Shown here piece after piece: positions 9,126 to 17,380 of a DNA stretch of 35,627 bases. This stretch comes from Fusobacteriota bacterium (lineage in GTDB: Bacteria; Fusobacteriota; Fusobacteriia; Fusobacteriales; JAAYPW01): positions 1 to 35,627 of the forward strand of contig JAAYPW010000032.1 in NCBI GenBank assembly GCA_012519615.1, given 5' to 3'. The notes under the pieces were generated by a model that was not told the origin of the DNA, made no database searches, and was given only the letters and a program-made list of their open reading frames with translations. Each line of letters opens with the position of its first letter. The first letter of the stretch is position 1. The position numbers and the translations under genes are program-made.

Positions 9126-10304
9126 CTATTTTTCCATATTATTAATGAAATTTTGTATAATTGGATTTATTTTTTCATATTCTATAAGAAAAGAGTCGTG
9201 TCCGTGATAAGAGCTAATTTCAAAATATTCTATATTTTTTCCAAGTCCTTTCAAAATATCTGCCATCTCTTTAGAATAATATGGTGGAAACAACCAGTCA
9301 GAATTAAATGATATAATCATTATATTTTTAGCTGCTAAACGACTTAAGGCATCTTTTAAAGAACCATATTCTCTAGAGATATCAAATAAATCCATAGATT
9401 TACTAAGATATAAATATGAATTAGCATCAAATCTTTTTATAAATTTATATCCTTGATGATCAAGATAGTTTTCAACTTCAAATTTCTCATCGAAATCATA
9501 CATTTCACTATTATTTTGGTGTTTTCTACCAAATTTAATCTGCATAGCTTCATCAGATAAATATGTAATATGAGCAACCATTCTTGCAAGGGCAAGCCCT
9601 TCTAAAACTTCGTTAGAATAGTAATTTCCCTTATTCCATTTAGGGTCAATCATTATAGCGTGTCTACCTATTTTATTAAAAGCTATTGCTTGTGGAGATA
9701 ATTTACTTGTAGCTGCAATTGCAATTAGTCCGTCTGCAAATTCAGGATAATCAACACCCCATTGTAAAACTTGCATCCCACCAATGGAACCACCTATAAT
9801 AGCTTTTACATGATTAATTTCAAAATGAAGTTCTAAGAGAGTTTTTTGTGCATTAACCATATCTTTCATAGTAATAGTAGGAAAATCCATTGCATAAGGT
9901 TTATTTGTTTTAGGATTAATAGAACTAGGTCCTGTAGATCCACTACATCCACCTAAAATATTTGAACAAATTATAAAATATTTATCTGTATCCAAAGGAC
10001 GATTTTTACCAATAATAGGATCCCACCAACCGGTATCTCCATTTTCAGATTTACCTGCAACATGCGCATTACCTGTAAGAGCATGGCAAATTAAAATTAC
10101 ATTACTTTTGTCTTCATTTAATGTACCATAAGTTTCATATACTAATTTAATAGGACCCAAAAATTTGCCACATTCTAATTTCATAAAGGGATCTTCTGTT
10201 GTACCTTTTGCAAAAGTAAATTCACCTTTTTGTAAATTGATATCTAAGGGATTATTTGGTGGATATAATTCTTCTCTTTCATTTTTACCTGATTTTTGTT
10301 CCAT
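9126..10304 (-). CDS. metX: Homoserine O-acetyltransferase
   Basis: An alpha/beta-hydrolase-fold acyltransferase of 392 residues that activates L-homoserine for methionine synthesis. Key features are the LICHALTGNAHVAG block (oxyanion region), GGCSGSTGPSSINP, the nucleophile elbow GGSIGGMQ with Ser near residue 173, and a C-terminal YHGHDSFLIE with the catalytic His, preceded by an Asp in SFNSDWLFPP. MetX and MetA differ in fold, so the assignment to MetX is firm; acetyl versus succinyl specificity is not proven. An in-frame ATG at 10349 abuts the SD and would add 15 atypical residues; ATG 10304 is preferred. Confidence 0.94.
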   Translation of the reverse strand: MEQKSGKNEREELYPPNNPLDINLQKGEFTFAKGTTEDPFMKLECGKFLGPIKLVYETYGTLNEDKSNVILICHALTGNAHVAGKSENGDTGWWDPIIGKNRPLDTDKYFIICSNILGGCSGSTGPSSINPKTNKPYAMDFPTITMKDMVNAQKTLLELHFEINHVKAIIGGSIGGMQVLQWGVDYPEFADGLIAIAATSKLSPQAIAFNKIGRHAIMIDPKWNKGNYYSNEVLEGLALARMVAHITYLSDEAMQIKFGRKHQNNSEMYDFDEKFEVENYLDHQGYKFIKRFDANSYLYLSKSMDLFDISREYGSLKDALSRLAAKNIMIISFNSDWLFPPYYSKEMADILKGLGKNIEYFEISSYHGHDSFLIEYEKINPIIQNFINNMEK

Positions 10305-10357
10305 AATAATTATAGTTACAATAAACTTAGATAAAAGTTTGTGTAACATCCTCCTTT
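10302..10357 (-). promoter_or_regulatory. Split ribosome-binding site of metX (SD, hairpin, start)
   Basis: On the minus strand AAAGGAGG (10357-10350) is 45 nt from ATG 10304. GTTACA (10347-10342) pairs with TGTAAC (10320-10315), and inside it AAAC with GTTT. Removing this 33-nt hairpin leaves 12 nt. No SD lies next to the ATG. Confidence 0.6.
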
Positions 10358-10398
10358 CCTATAATAAATATATTTAATTATTATTTTTTTATAACTAT

Positions 10399-10427
10399 AT
10401 TATACATTAAAAGTAAAAATTCTTCAA
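10399..10427 (-). promoter_or_regulatory. metX promoter
   Basis: On the minus strand TTGAAG (10427-10422) and TATAAT (10404-10399) have a 17-nt spacer. The predicted 5' leader is under 100 nt, too short for a SAM riboswitch. Confidence 0.7.
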
Positions 10428-10705
10428 TACTTTTTTAAATTTCATCTTATTTATAATGTAGCGTTAGAACATAAAGATGAAATCATTATAATCTTATTTA
10501 TGGAGTTTGGCGATAGTTTTTTAATTTTTATTTTTAAAAAATTAAAATCTTATTACTTTTTTCTATAGAAAATAAATAATATGTTGTGAATTTTTTAATG
10601 GAGAGATTTTATAAATATTATATTTTCAAAAGCATACATTATTATTTTAGAATGAATAAGGTAAAATAAATCTAAATTTATAATCTTGACATTCAACTAT
10701 AAATC
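10428..10705. other. Intergenic region between metX and chrA genes
   Basis: No gene is visible. One inverted repeat is clear: TTTCATCTT (10440-10448) with AAGATGAAA (10474-10482), a 9-bp perfect stem around a 25-nt loop. It has no T tract, so it is not an obvious terminator. Confidence 0.5.
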
Positions 10706-10734
10706 TTGATAAAATTAGTGTAGTATGATATAAT
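10706..10734 (+). promoter_or_regulatory. Promoter of the chromate-transporter pair
   Basis: TTGATA (10706-10711), 17-nt spacer and TATAAT (10729-10734). A TTGACA also occurs at 10686-10691 but lacks a good -10 at the right distance. Confidence 0.7.
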
Positions 10735-10803
10735 TTTATTATAAATAATAAAAAAAAGATAATAGTTGCAAATTAATTTATAAAAATAGAGGAGAATAGC
10801 AAA

Positions 10804-11334
10804 ATGAATAAAGATCTTTTTATCTCATTTTTTAAAATAGGATTGTTTACATTTGGTGGTGGCTATTCAATGTTACCGCTTATGGAAAAAGAACTTGTTG
10901 AAACAAAAAAATGGCTTAATAAAGAGGAATTACTTGATTTTTACGCTGTAAGTCAATCAACACCAGGGACCATTGCAGTAAATACAGCTACATTTATAGG
11001 ATATAAACAAAATGGGATTATTGGAAGTATATTTTCTATTTTTGGAATGATCGCACCATCTATTATAGTAATTAGTGGATTGTTTTTATTTTTGAATACA
11101 TTAAAAGAAAATCTATTATTTCAAAAAATATTTCAGGGAGTTAGAGTCTCTGTGGCAATATTAATTCTTTATGCGGTATATAATATGAAAAAAACAATTT
11201 CAAAAAGTTATATGACATTAATAATAGCTGGAATAGCATTTCTTCTATCACTTTTATATGCACAAGTTATACTTATTATTGTATTTGCTGCTTTAATGGG
11301 ATTTTTAACTTATAGAGGTGAAGAAAATGATTGA
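10804..11334 (+). CDS. Chromate transporter, first half (short CHR protein)
   Basis: A 176-residue membrane protein with one CHR domain: FKIGLFTFGGGYSMLPLMEKELVE at the N-terminus, then SQSTPGTIAVNTATFIGYKQ, followed by several hydrophobic segments. Long ChrA proteins carry two such domains with opposite topology; here they are two separate genes, the short-chain arrangement in which the two proteins probably form a heterodimer. The family exports chromate by proton antiport in characterised cases; the native substrate here is unknown. The stop overlaps the start of the second gene by 8 nt. Confidence 0.88.
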   Translation: MNKDLFISFFKIGLFTFGGGYSMLPLMEKELVETKKWLNKEELLDFYAVSQSTPGTIAVNTATFIGYKQNGIIGSIFSIFGMIAPSIIVISGLFLFLNTLKENLLFQKIFQGVRVSVAILILYAVYNMKKTISKSYMTLIIAGIAFLLSLLYAQVILIIVFAALMGFLTYRGEEND

Positions 11335-11875
11335 GTTTTTAGTAATGTTAAAGGTGTTTTTTAAAGTAGGGTTACTATCAATAGGTGGTGGATTAGCAAG
11401 CATACCAATACTTAAAGGGGAAGTTATACCGAGAGGGTGGATGACTGAAACAGAATTTATAGATATGATAGCAATTGCAGAATCAAGTCCAGGACCTATT
11501 GGAATTAATGTAGCTACATATGTTGGATTTAAACAGTTTGGATTATTAGGTGCAATATCTGCATCTATTGCAGAGGTGATGCCTGCATTTATAATAATAA
11601 TTATAGTTGCAGATTTTTATGAAAAATATAGAGAAAATATCCATGTAAAAAAGGTTTTTTGGGGAGTAAGATCTGCTGTAGTTGGGATGATTGGATATAT
11701 TGGGATTGAGTTTTTATTTATATGTTTATATGTAAAAAACGATATTTGGTATAGCAGAATTGACTATAGAAGTCTTGTAATTGCAATTATTATTTTAATA
11801 AGTTTGCAGTTTAAAAAGATGAATCCTATTATTTGTATAATTTTGGGTGGATTATTAGGAGTATTTCTATTTTAG
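11327..11875 (+). CDS. Chromate transporter, second half (short CHR protein)
   Basis: The partner CHR protein, 182 residues, with the parallel motifs FKVGLLSIGGGLASIPILKGEV and AESSPGPIGINVATYVGFKQ. Start ATG 11327 has AGAGGTG upstream; a GTG at 11318 is in frame but sits in that SD. Translational coupling with the first half is expected from the ATGATTGA overlap. The two halves are homologous across the N-terminal motif and presumably arose by duplication. Confidence 0.88.
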   Translation: MIEFLVMLKVFFKVGLLSIGGGLASIPILKGEVIPRGWMTETEFIDMIAIAESSPGPIGINVATYVGFKQFGLLGAISASIAEVMPAFIIIIIVADFYEKYRENIHVKKVFWGVRSAVVGMIGYIGIEFLFICLYVKNDIWYSRIDYRSLVIAIIILISLQFKKMNPIICIILGGLLGVFLF

Positions 11876-11924
11876 ATCACTATAATTCACTAAAATTTCT
11901 AACGAAATCCACAGTAAATATATC

Positions 11925-11953
11925 TTGACATTCAAATAAATATTTGTTACTAT
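11925..11953 (+). promoter_or_regulatory. Strong promoter of the leuA leader
   Basis: TTGACA (11925-11930), 17-nt spacer and TACTAT (11948-11953). It predicts a leader RNA of about 160 nt before leuA. Confidence 0.8.
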
Positions 11954-11987
11954 TAATTAAATAGATTAAATAACCTAAAAAAAGGGG

Positions 11988-12020
11988 ATGATAGCGTTGG
12001 GACTGGGGTTAATAGCGTAA
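11988..12020 (+). CDS. Candidate leucine-rich leader peptide of leuA
   Basis: A tiny reading frame in the leuA leader encodes MIALGLGLIA and stops; a TTG at 11997 is an alternative start better spaced from AAAGGGG. Three of its codons are for Leu (TTG, CTG, TTA), one or two for Ile, and TTG and CTG are uncommon in this AT-rich window. Placement between promoter and a leucine-pathway gene suggests ribosome-mediated attenuation. Downstream short hairpins exist (AAAGC with GCTTT near 12027-12041; TAACTA with TAGTTA at 12066-12082), but I see no clear terminator with a T run. Confidence 0.4.
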   Translation: MIALGLGLIA

Positions 12021-12120
12021 ACTACAAAAGCTACTATGCTTTATATATATTTTGTCTGCTCAGAATAACTATTATTTAGTTAAATATAAGTAGAAAATAT
12101 AATAAAGGAAGGGATAAAAA

Positions 12121-13803
12121 ATGAAAAAAATGGCATTTGAGAAGTATAAAAAATATGAGAAAATAGAGTTAAAAGATAGAACATGGCCAAATAATGAGAT
12201 TACAAAGGCACCTATATGGACCAGTGTAGATTTAAGAGATGGAAATCAATCCTTAATTGTACCGATGAATGTAGAGGAAAAATTGGAATTTTTTAAATTA
12301 TTAGTTGATGTTGGATTTAAAGAGATTGAAATTGGATTTCCATCTGCATCACAAATAGAATATGATTTTTTAAGAAATCTAGTTGATAATAATTTAATTC
12401 CAGATGATGTAACAATACAAGTTTTAACTCAAGCAAGGGAGTCTTTAATTAGGAAGACATTTGAATCATTAAAAGGGGTAAAAAGAGCAATAGTTCACTT
12501 ATATAATTCAACTTCTACATTACAAAGAGATGTTGTATTTAATAAAGGAAAAGATGAAATTAAAAAAATTGCAATTGAGGGAACCAGACTTATAAAAGAG
12601 CTAGCAAAAGATTTTGATGGCGAGATAATATTAGAGTATTCGCCAGAGAGTTTCACTGGTACAGAGCTAGATTATGCTTTGGAAGTATGTGAGGCTGTAC
12701 AAGAAACATGGAAACCTACTCCAGAAAAGAAAATGATATTTAATTTGCCAGCAACTGTTGAAATGTCTACACCAAATGTGTATGCAGATCAAATAGAGTG
12801 GATGATTAAAAATTTTAAAGATAGAAAAAGTGTATATATAAGTTTACATACTCATAATGATAGGGGAACAGGGGTAGCTGCTAGTGAATTAGCGCTATTA
12901 GCTGGTGCAGATAGAGTAGAAGGGACATTATTTGGTAATGGAGAACGTACAGGAAATGTTGATATTGTTGCTTTAGCTTTAAATTTATTCTCACAAGGGA
13001 TAGATCCTAAATTGGATTTTAGTGATATTAATAAAGTCATTAATATTTACGAAAGATGTTGTAAAATACCTGTACATATTAGACATCCATATGCAGGGAA
13101 ACTAGTATACACAGCATTTTCTGGTTCACACCAAGATGCAATAAATAAAGGACTTAAAATCTATAAAGAGAAGGGTCAAAAAATATGGGAGGTTCCTTAT
13201 CTACCAGTTGATCCAGCTGATTTAGGTAGAGAATACGAAGCACTAGTTCGAATAAATAGTCAATCTGGAAAAGGTGGAATTGCTTATGTAATGGACTATT
13301 ATTTCGGATACAAATTACCTAAAAGTATGCATAGAGAATTTGCTGATATAATTCAAGCAATTTCTGAAAAACAAGGCGAGGTTGCACCGGATACAATATT
13401 AGCTACGTTTGAAAAAGAGTACTTAAATTTAAGTGGTCCATATAAATTAGTAAGTTATAAAATAAATGAAACAGAATTAGAGGAAGAAGAACAGATTGAA
13501 AATAATAAAAATACTACAATTACATTAAAATATAAATATAACAACGAAGTTAAAGAGATACAGGGAATTAATGGAAATGGTCCATTAGATGCACTTAGAA
13601 GAGCATTTAGTAAAAATAATATTTTAAATTTTAGAATATTAAATTATACAGAACATGCCTTAGGTGAAGGTTCTGATTCGAAAGCAGCATCATATATAGA
13701 GATACAAGATAAAAACGGCAATTCAAGTTATGGTGTAGGTGTAGATACAAACATTATATGTTCAGCGATTAAAGCAGTATTTAGTGCAATGAATAGATTA
13801 TAA
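12121..13803 (+). CDS. leuA: 2-isopropylmalate synthase (LeuA, type 2)
   Basis: A 560-residue enzyme condensing acetyl-CoA with 2-ketoisovalerate, the first step of leucine synthesis. The N-terminal RTWPNNEITKAPIWTSVDLRDGNQ is diagnostic of the long yeast/actinobacterial-type LeuA. The TIM barrel carries the metal site HTHNDRGTG, and GNGERTGNVD follows. The last ~120 residues (GNGPLDALRRAF, YTEHALGEGSDSKAASYI) form the regulatory domain that senses leucine. SD GGAAGGG is 7 nt before the ATG. No leuB, leuC or leuD is adjacent. Related synthases (citramalate, homocitrate) are less likely because of the type 2 N-terminus. Confidence 0.93.
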   Translation: MKKMAFEKYKKYEKIELKDRTWPNNEITKAPIWTSVDLRDGNQSLIVPMNVEEKLEFFKLLVDVGFKEIEIGFPSASQIEYDFLRNLVDNNLIPDDVTIQVLTQARESLIRKTFESLKGVKRAIVHLYNSTSTLQRDVVFNKGKDEIKKIAIEGTRLIKELAKDFDGEIILEYSPESFTGTELDYALEVCEAVQETWKPTPEKKMIFNLPATVEMSTPNVYADQIEWMIKNFKDRKSVYISLHTHNDRGTGVAASELALLAGADRVEGTLFGNGERTGNVDIVALALNLFSQGIDPKLDFSDINKVINIYERCCKIPVHIRHPYAGKLVYTAFSGSHQDAINKGLKIYKEKGQKIWEVPYLPVDPADLGREYEALVRINSQSGKGGIAYVMDYYFGYKLPKSMHREFADIIQAISEKQGEVAPDTILATFEKEYLNLSGPYKLVSYKINETELEEEEQIENNKNTTITLKYKYNNEVKEIQGINGNGPLDALRRAFSKNNILNFRILNYTEHALGEGSDSKAASYIEIQDKNGNSSYGVGVDTNIICSAIKAVFSAMNRL

Positions 13804-13805
13804 AA

Positions 13806-13838
13806 TAAAGGGGGGCTTATATGTCCCCATTTTTTTAA
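13806..13838 (+). terminator. Probable terminator after leuA
   Basis: A G run (13810-13815) faces CCCC (13825-13828), followed by ATTTTTTT. The stem is short but G/C only. Confidence 0.65.
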
Positions 13839-13869
13839 AAATAATTTAATATTTAAGGAGGTAAATAGA

Positions 13870-15123
13870 TTGGATTTAAATGAGATAATCATTGGATATG
13901 GTAAATTAGCTAGAGAGGCGTCACATAAATTAGCAACTACTCTTACTAAAGAGAAAAATAGAGCACTTCTTTTAATGTCTAAAAAATTAAAAGAGAATAA
14001 AGAGATTATAAAAAAAGAGAATGAAAAAGATATAGAAAATGGGAAAAAAGATAATTTATCTGATGCGATGTTAGATAGACTTTTATTAAATGATAATAGA
14101 ATAGAGGATATGGCAAATGGAATAGAGAAAATTGCTTCACTTATTGATCCTGTTGGAGAGATTATAACAGGTTGGAATACAGAAAATGGTTTAAATATAA
14201 AAAAAATTAAGGTTCCAATTGGAGTGATTGGGATGATTTATGAGTCAAGACCTAATGTAACAGCAGATGCAGCAGCATTAGCTTTAAAATCAGGTAATAG
14301 CATTATATTACGTGGCGGAAAAGAAGCGATTCATTCAAATAAAATAATAGCATCTCTTTTAAAAGACGCTCTAAAAGAAACTACAATTCCTGAAGATGCA
14401 ATTAATCTTATTCAAACTACAGAAAGAGAAGCTGTAAAAATAATGACAAGGTTAGAAGAATATATTGACGTTATTATTCCACGTGGTGGAAGTGGGCTTA
14501 TAAAAGCTGTAACAGAACATGCAACTGTACCAGTAATATTCCATGATAAAGGGCTATGTCATGTGTATGTAGATTGTGATGCAGATCTTAAAATGGCAAA
14601 TGATATTTGTATGAATGCAAAAACACAAAGACCAGGTGTGTGTAACGCAATGGAAACTCTTTTAATTAATGGGAAAATTGCAGATAAATTTTTACCAATA
14701 ATTGCAGAAAATCTTAAAAAAGATGGTGTAGAATTAAGAGTGTGTAGTAGATGTAAAGAAATATTACCAAATGAAAAAGATGCTACTGAATTAGATTGGG
14801 AAACAGAATATTTAGATTTAATATTATCTATCAAAATAGTAGATAATATAGATTCTGCAGTAGAACATATTAATAAATATGGATCAAAACATTCAGAAGC
14901 TATTATAAGCAATAATTATGAAAACACTACAAAATTTCTTAATTCTGTAGATGCATCAACAGTGTATGTAAATGCTTCTACGAGATTTACTGATGGTGGT
15001 GAATTTGGATTTGGTGCTGAAATAGGTATAAGTACAAATAAACTTCATGCACGAGGACCATTTGCTTTAAATGAGCTTACTACATATAAATATATTGTTT
15101 TAGGTAACGGACAAATTAGATAA
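13870..15123 (+). CDS. proA: Gamma-glutamyl phosphate reductase
   Basis: A 417-residue NADPH-dependent aldehyde dehydrogenase-fold enzyme that reduces gamma-glutamyl phosphate to the semialdehyde in proline synthesis. Signatures are GVIGMIYESRPNVTADAAALALKSGN, IPRGGSGLI, and the catalytic Cys (about residue 258) in QRPGVCNAMETLL. It starts with TTG: AAGGAGG lies 8 nt upstream and no ATG is nearby. proB is not in the window. The glutamate semialdehyde link makes it metabolically adjacent to the arginine genes downstream. Confidence 0.95.
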   Translation: MDLNEIIIGYGKLAREASHKLATTLTKEKNRALLLMSKKLKENKEIIKKENEKDIENGKKDNLSDAMLDRLLLNDNRIEDMANGIEKIASLIDPVGEIITGWNTENGLNIKKIKVPIGVIGMIYESRPNVTADAAALALKSGNSIILRGGKEAIHSNKIIASLLKDALKETTIPEDAINLIQTTEREAVKIMTRLEEYIDVIIPRGGSGLIKAVTEHATVPVIFHDKGLCHVYVDCDADLKMANDICMNAKTQRPGVCNAMETLLINGKIADKFLPIIAENLKKDGVELRVCSRCKEILPNEKDATELDWETEYLDLILSIKIVDNIDSAVEHINKYGSKHSEAIISNNYENTTKFLNSVDASTVYVNASTRFTDGGEFGFGAEIGISTNKLHARGPFALNELTTYKYIVLGNGQIR

Positions 15124-15132
15124 AATTAAAAT

Positions 15133-15176
15133 AAATACTCTTAAGATAGTTTTACTATTTTAGGGGTATTTTTTTA
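15133..15176 (+). terminator. Rho-independent terminator after proA
   Basis: AATAC pairs with GTATT, TCTTAA with TTAGGG (with G-U pairs) and GATAG with CTATT: a stem of about 16 bp, then seven T. Confidence 0.85.
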
Positions 15177-15184
15177 AAATTATA

Positions 15185-15213
15185 TTGCAATTTTAAAATA
15201 TTTAGAATATAAT
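15185..15213 (+). promoter_or_regulatory. Promoter of argJ-argB-argD
   Basis: TTGCAA (15185-15190), 17-nt spacer, TATAAT (15208-15213). No convincing ARG box could be identified in the AT-rich surroundings. Confidence 0.75.
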
Positions 15214-15247
15214 AAGTTAAAATATAATATATTGAGGAGGAGACAAA

Positions 15248-16459
15248 ATGCGAATAATTGAAAATGGGACAATAACTAGTGTAGATGGATTCTTAGCAAG
15301 TGGAGTAGATGCAAATATTAAAGGAAAAAACACTGGGAAAAAAGATGTTGCGATAATATATAGCGAAGATAATTGTGTGGCAGCTGGTGTTTTTACATTA
15401 AATAAAGTGAGGTCAAAAACAATAGATGTATGTTTAAAAAACATAAAAAATCCTATAAAAGCAATTGTTGCTAATAGTGGAAATGCAAATGCTTGTGTTG
15501 GGGAAAAAGGTTATGATGATGCATTGAAAATGACAGAAGTAGTTGCTGAAAACCTAAAAATAGAAAGCGATAAAGTATTAGTATCTTCTACTGGTGTTAT
15601 TGGTGTTATTTTACCAATGGATAGAATTGAAAACGGAATTGTAAAAGCTTGTCAAAATCTTAAAAAAGATGGTGGAGACGATGCAGCACATGCTATTATG
15701 ACAACAGATCTTGTTAAAAAAAATATAGCTGTTCAGTTTGAAATTAATGGGGAAAAAATAGTAATTGGAGGAATAGCTAAAGGGTCTGGGATGATTCATC
15801 CTAATATGGCTACTATGCTAGGATATATTACAACAAATATAAATATAGAACAAAGTATTATGCAAAATTTATTGAAAGAGATTACAGACAAAACATTTAA
15901 TATGATCTCTGTGGATAGAGATACATCAACAAATGATTCTCTTATAATTTTATCTAATAAAAGAGCAAAAAATAGATTAATAGATTCAAAAGAGATAGAA
16001 GGATATGATTTATTTAAAAATGCACTTCACTATGTAATGGAGTATTTAGCAAAAAGTATAGCAAAAGATGGTGAAGGTGCAACAAAATTAGTAGAAGCAT
16101 ATATTAAAAATGCAAAAACAGATGAAGATGCAAAAAAAGTTGGGATGGCAATAATAACTTCTCCTTTAGTAAAAACGGCAATTTTTGGTAAAGATCCAAA
16201 CTGGGGTAGAATAATTGCAGCAATAGGATACTCTGAAGTTTCTGTAAATGAAGGTGCCATAGATATTTTCATAGGAGATGTAAAAGTATGTGAAAATGGT
16301 ATTGGAGTATTGGAAAACGAAGTAAAAGTAAAAGAGGAACTACAAAAAGATGAGATTATTATAACTGTAGATTTAAAACTGGGTGCATCAAGTGCAAAAG
16401 TATGGGGATGTGACCTAAGTTATGACTATGTAAAAATAAACGCAGATTATAGAAGCTAA
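15248..16459 (+). CDS. argJ: Glutamate N-acetyltransferase / ornithine acetyltransferase
   Basis: A 403-residue self-cleaving protein of the cyclic arginine pathway that recycles the acetyl group from N-acetylornithine to glutamate. The autoprocessing site is in GSGMIHPNMATMLGY: Thr at about residue 189 becomes the N-terminal nucleophile of the beta chain. ANSGNANAC and SSTGVIGV mark the oxyanion region, and FGKDPNWGRI and the GASSAKVWGCDLSYDYVKINADYRS end are conserved. Mono- versus bifunctional activity cannot be read from sequence. SD GGAGG lies 7 nt before the ATG; argB follows 20 nt on. Confidence 0.95.
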   Translation: MRIIENGTITSVDGFLASGVDANIKGKNTGKKDVAIIYSEDNCVAAGVFTLNKVRSKTIDVCLKNIKNPIKAIVANSGNANACVGEKGYDDALKMTEVVAENLKIESDKVLVSSTGVIGVILPMDRIENGIVKACQNLKKDGGDDAAHAIMTTDLVKKNIAVQFEINGEKIVIGGIAKGSGMIHPNMATMLGYITTNINIEQSIMQNLLKEITDKTFNMISVDRDTSTNDSLIILSNKRAKNRLIDSKEIEGYDLFKNALHYVMEYLAKSIAKDGEGATKLVEAYIKNAKTDEDAKKVGMAIITSPLVKTAIFGKDPNWGRIIAAIGYSEVSVNEGAIDIFIGDVKVCENGIGVLENEVKVKEELQKDEIIITVDLKLGASSAKVWGCDLSYDYVKINADYRS

Positions 16460-16479
16460 ACTAATATAAAGGAGGAAGA

Positions 16480-17352
16480 ATGTTAACTAATATGGATAGA
16501 GCAGATGTTTTAATTGAGGCATTACCTTATATAAAAGAGTTTTATGGAAAAACAATTGTATTAAAATATGGTGGAAACGCTATGATAAATGAAGATATAA
16601 AAGAGCAAGTAATAAAAGATATTGTACTTATGAAATATGTAGGGATAAATCCAGTTGTTGTACATGGTGGTGGACCTGAAATAAATAAAATGTTAGAAAA
16701 AATAGGAAAAAAATCTGAATTTAACTGTGGAAATAGAGTGACAGATGCTGAAACTATGGAGATTGTCGAGATGGTACTAGCAGGGAAATTAAATCAGGAG
16801 ATAGTATCAAAATTAAATAAATATGGTGGTAAAGCAGTTGGTTTAACAGGAAAAGATGCAAATTCAATATTAGCAGAAAAAAAATATATAGAATCAAACG
16901 GGGAAAGTATTGATATTGGTTTTGTAGGAAAAGTGAAAAAAATTAATCCTAAAATGATAAAAATACTTCAAAATGAAGGTTATATACCAGTTATATCTTC
17001 TATAGGTGTAGATGAAGATGGAAATACCTATAATATAAATGCAGATTATGTAGCAGGTGAAGTGGCAGCGGCGCTTTCTGCAGATAAATTTATATTAATG
17101 ACAGATATAAAAGGGATTATGAAAGATTTAAATGATCCAACTAGCTTAGTAAATTCAATAAGTTTAAAAGAGATAAATGATATGATAGCAGATGGAATAA
17201 TATCAGGTGGAATGTTGCCAAAAGTAGATGCATGTATTACAGCAATTAATAAAGGTGCAAATAGAGTCCATATTATTGATGGAAGGATAAATCATGCATT
17301 AATATTAGAATTATTTACCGACGAAGGGGTCGGAACAATGATAACAAAATAA
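16480..17352 (+). CDS. argB: Acetylglutamate kinase
   Basis: A 290-residue amino-acid kinase that phosphorylates N-acetylglutamate. VLKYGGNAM near the N-terminus and VVVHGGGPEINKML are nucleotide and substrate loops; GNRVTDAETMEIVEMVLAGK and INADYVAGEVAAALSADKFILMTDIKGI follow. The N-terminal extension before the kinase core (about 20 residues) is compatible with arginine-sensitive hexameric forms, which fits control by end product in the ArgJ-type cyclic pathway. SD AAAGGAGG lies 4 nt before ATG 16480; ATG 16492 is an alternative. Confidence 0.95.
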   Translation: MLTNMDRADVLIEALPYIKEFYGKTIVLKYGGNAMINEDIKEQVIKDIVLMKYVGINPVVVHGGGPEINKMLEKIGKKSEFNCGNRVTDAETMEIVEMVLAGKLNQEIVSKLNKYGGKAVGLTGKDANSILAEKKYIESNGESIDIGFVGKVKKINPKMIKILQNEGYIPVISSIGVDEDGNTYNINADYVAGEVAAALSADKFILMTDIKGIMKDLNDPTSLVNSISLKEINDMIADGIISGGMLPKVDACITAINKGANRVHIIDGRINHALILELFTDEGVGTMITK

Positions 17353-17380
17353 AATCATTGTAATTTAGGAGGAATTATAT

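Noticed and set aside
10305-10398. SAM riboswitch before metX
   Set aside because: The promoter leaves a leader under 100 nt with only one hairpin, and none of the conserved SAM-riboswitch sequence is present.
10440-10482. Inverted repeat as the terminator of an unseen gene
   Set aside because: It has no T tract on either strand and no open frame ends beside it.
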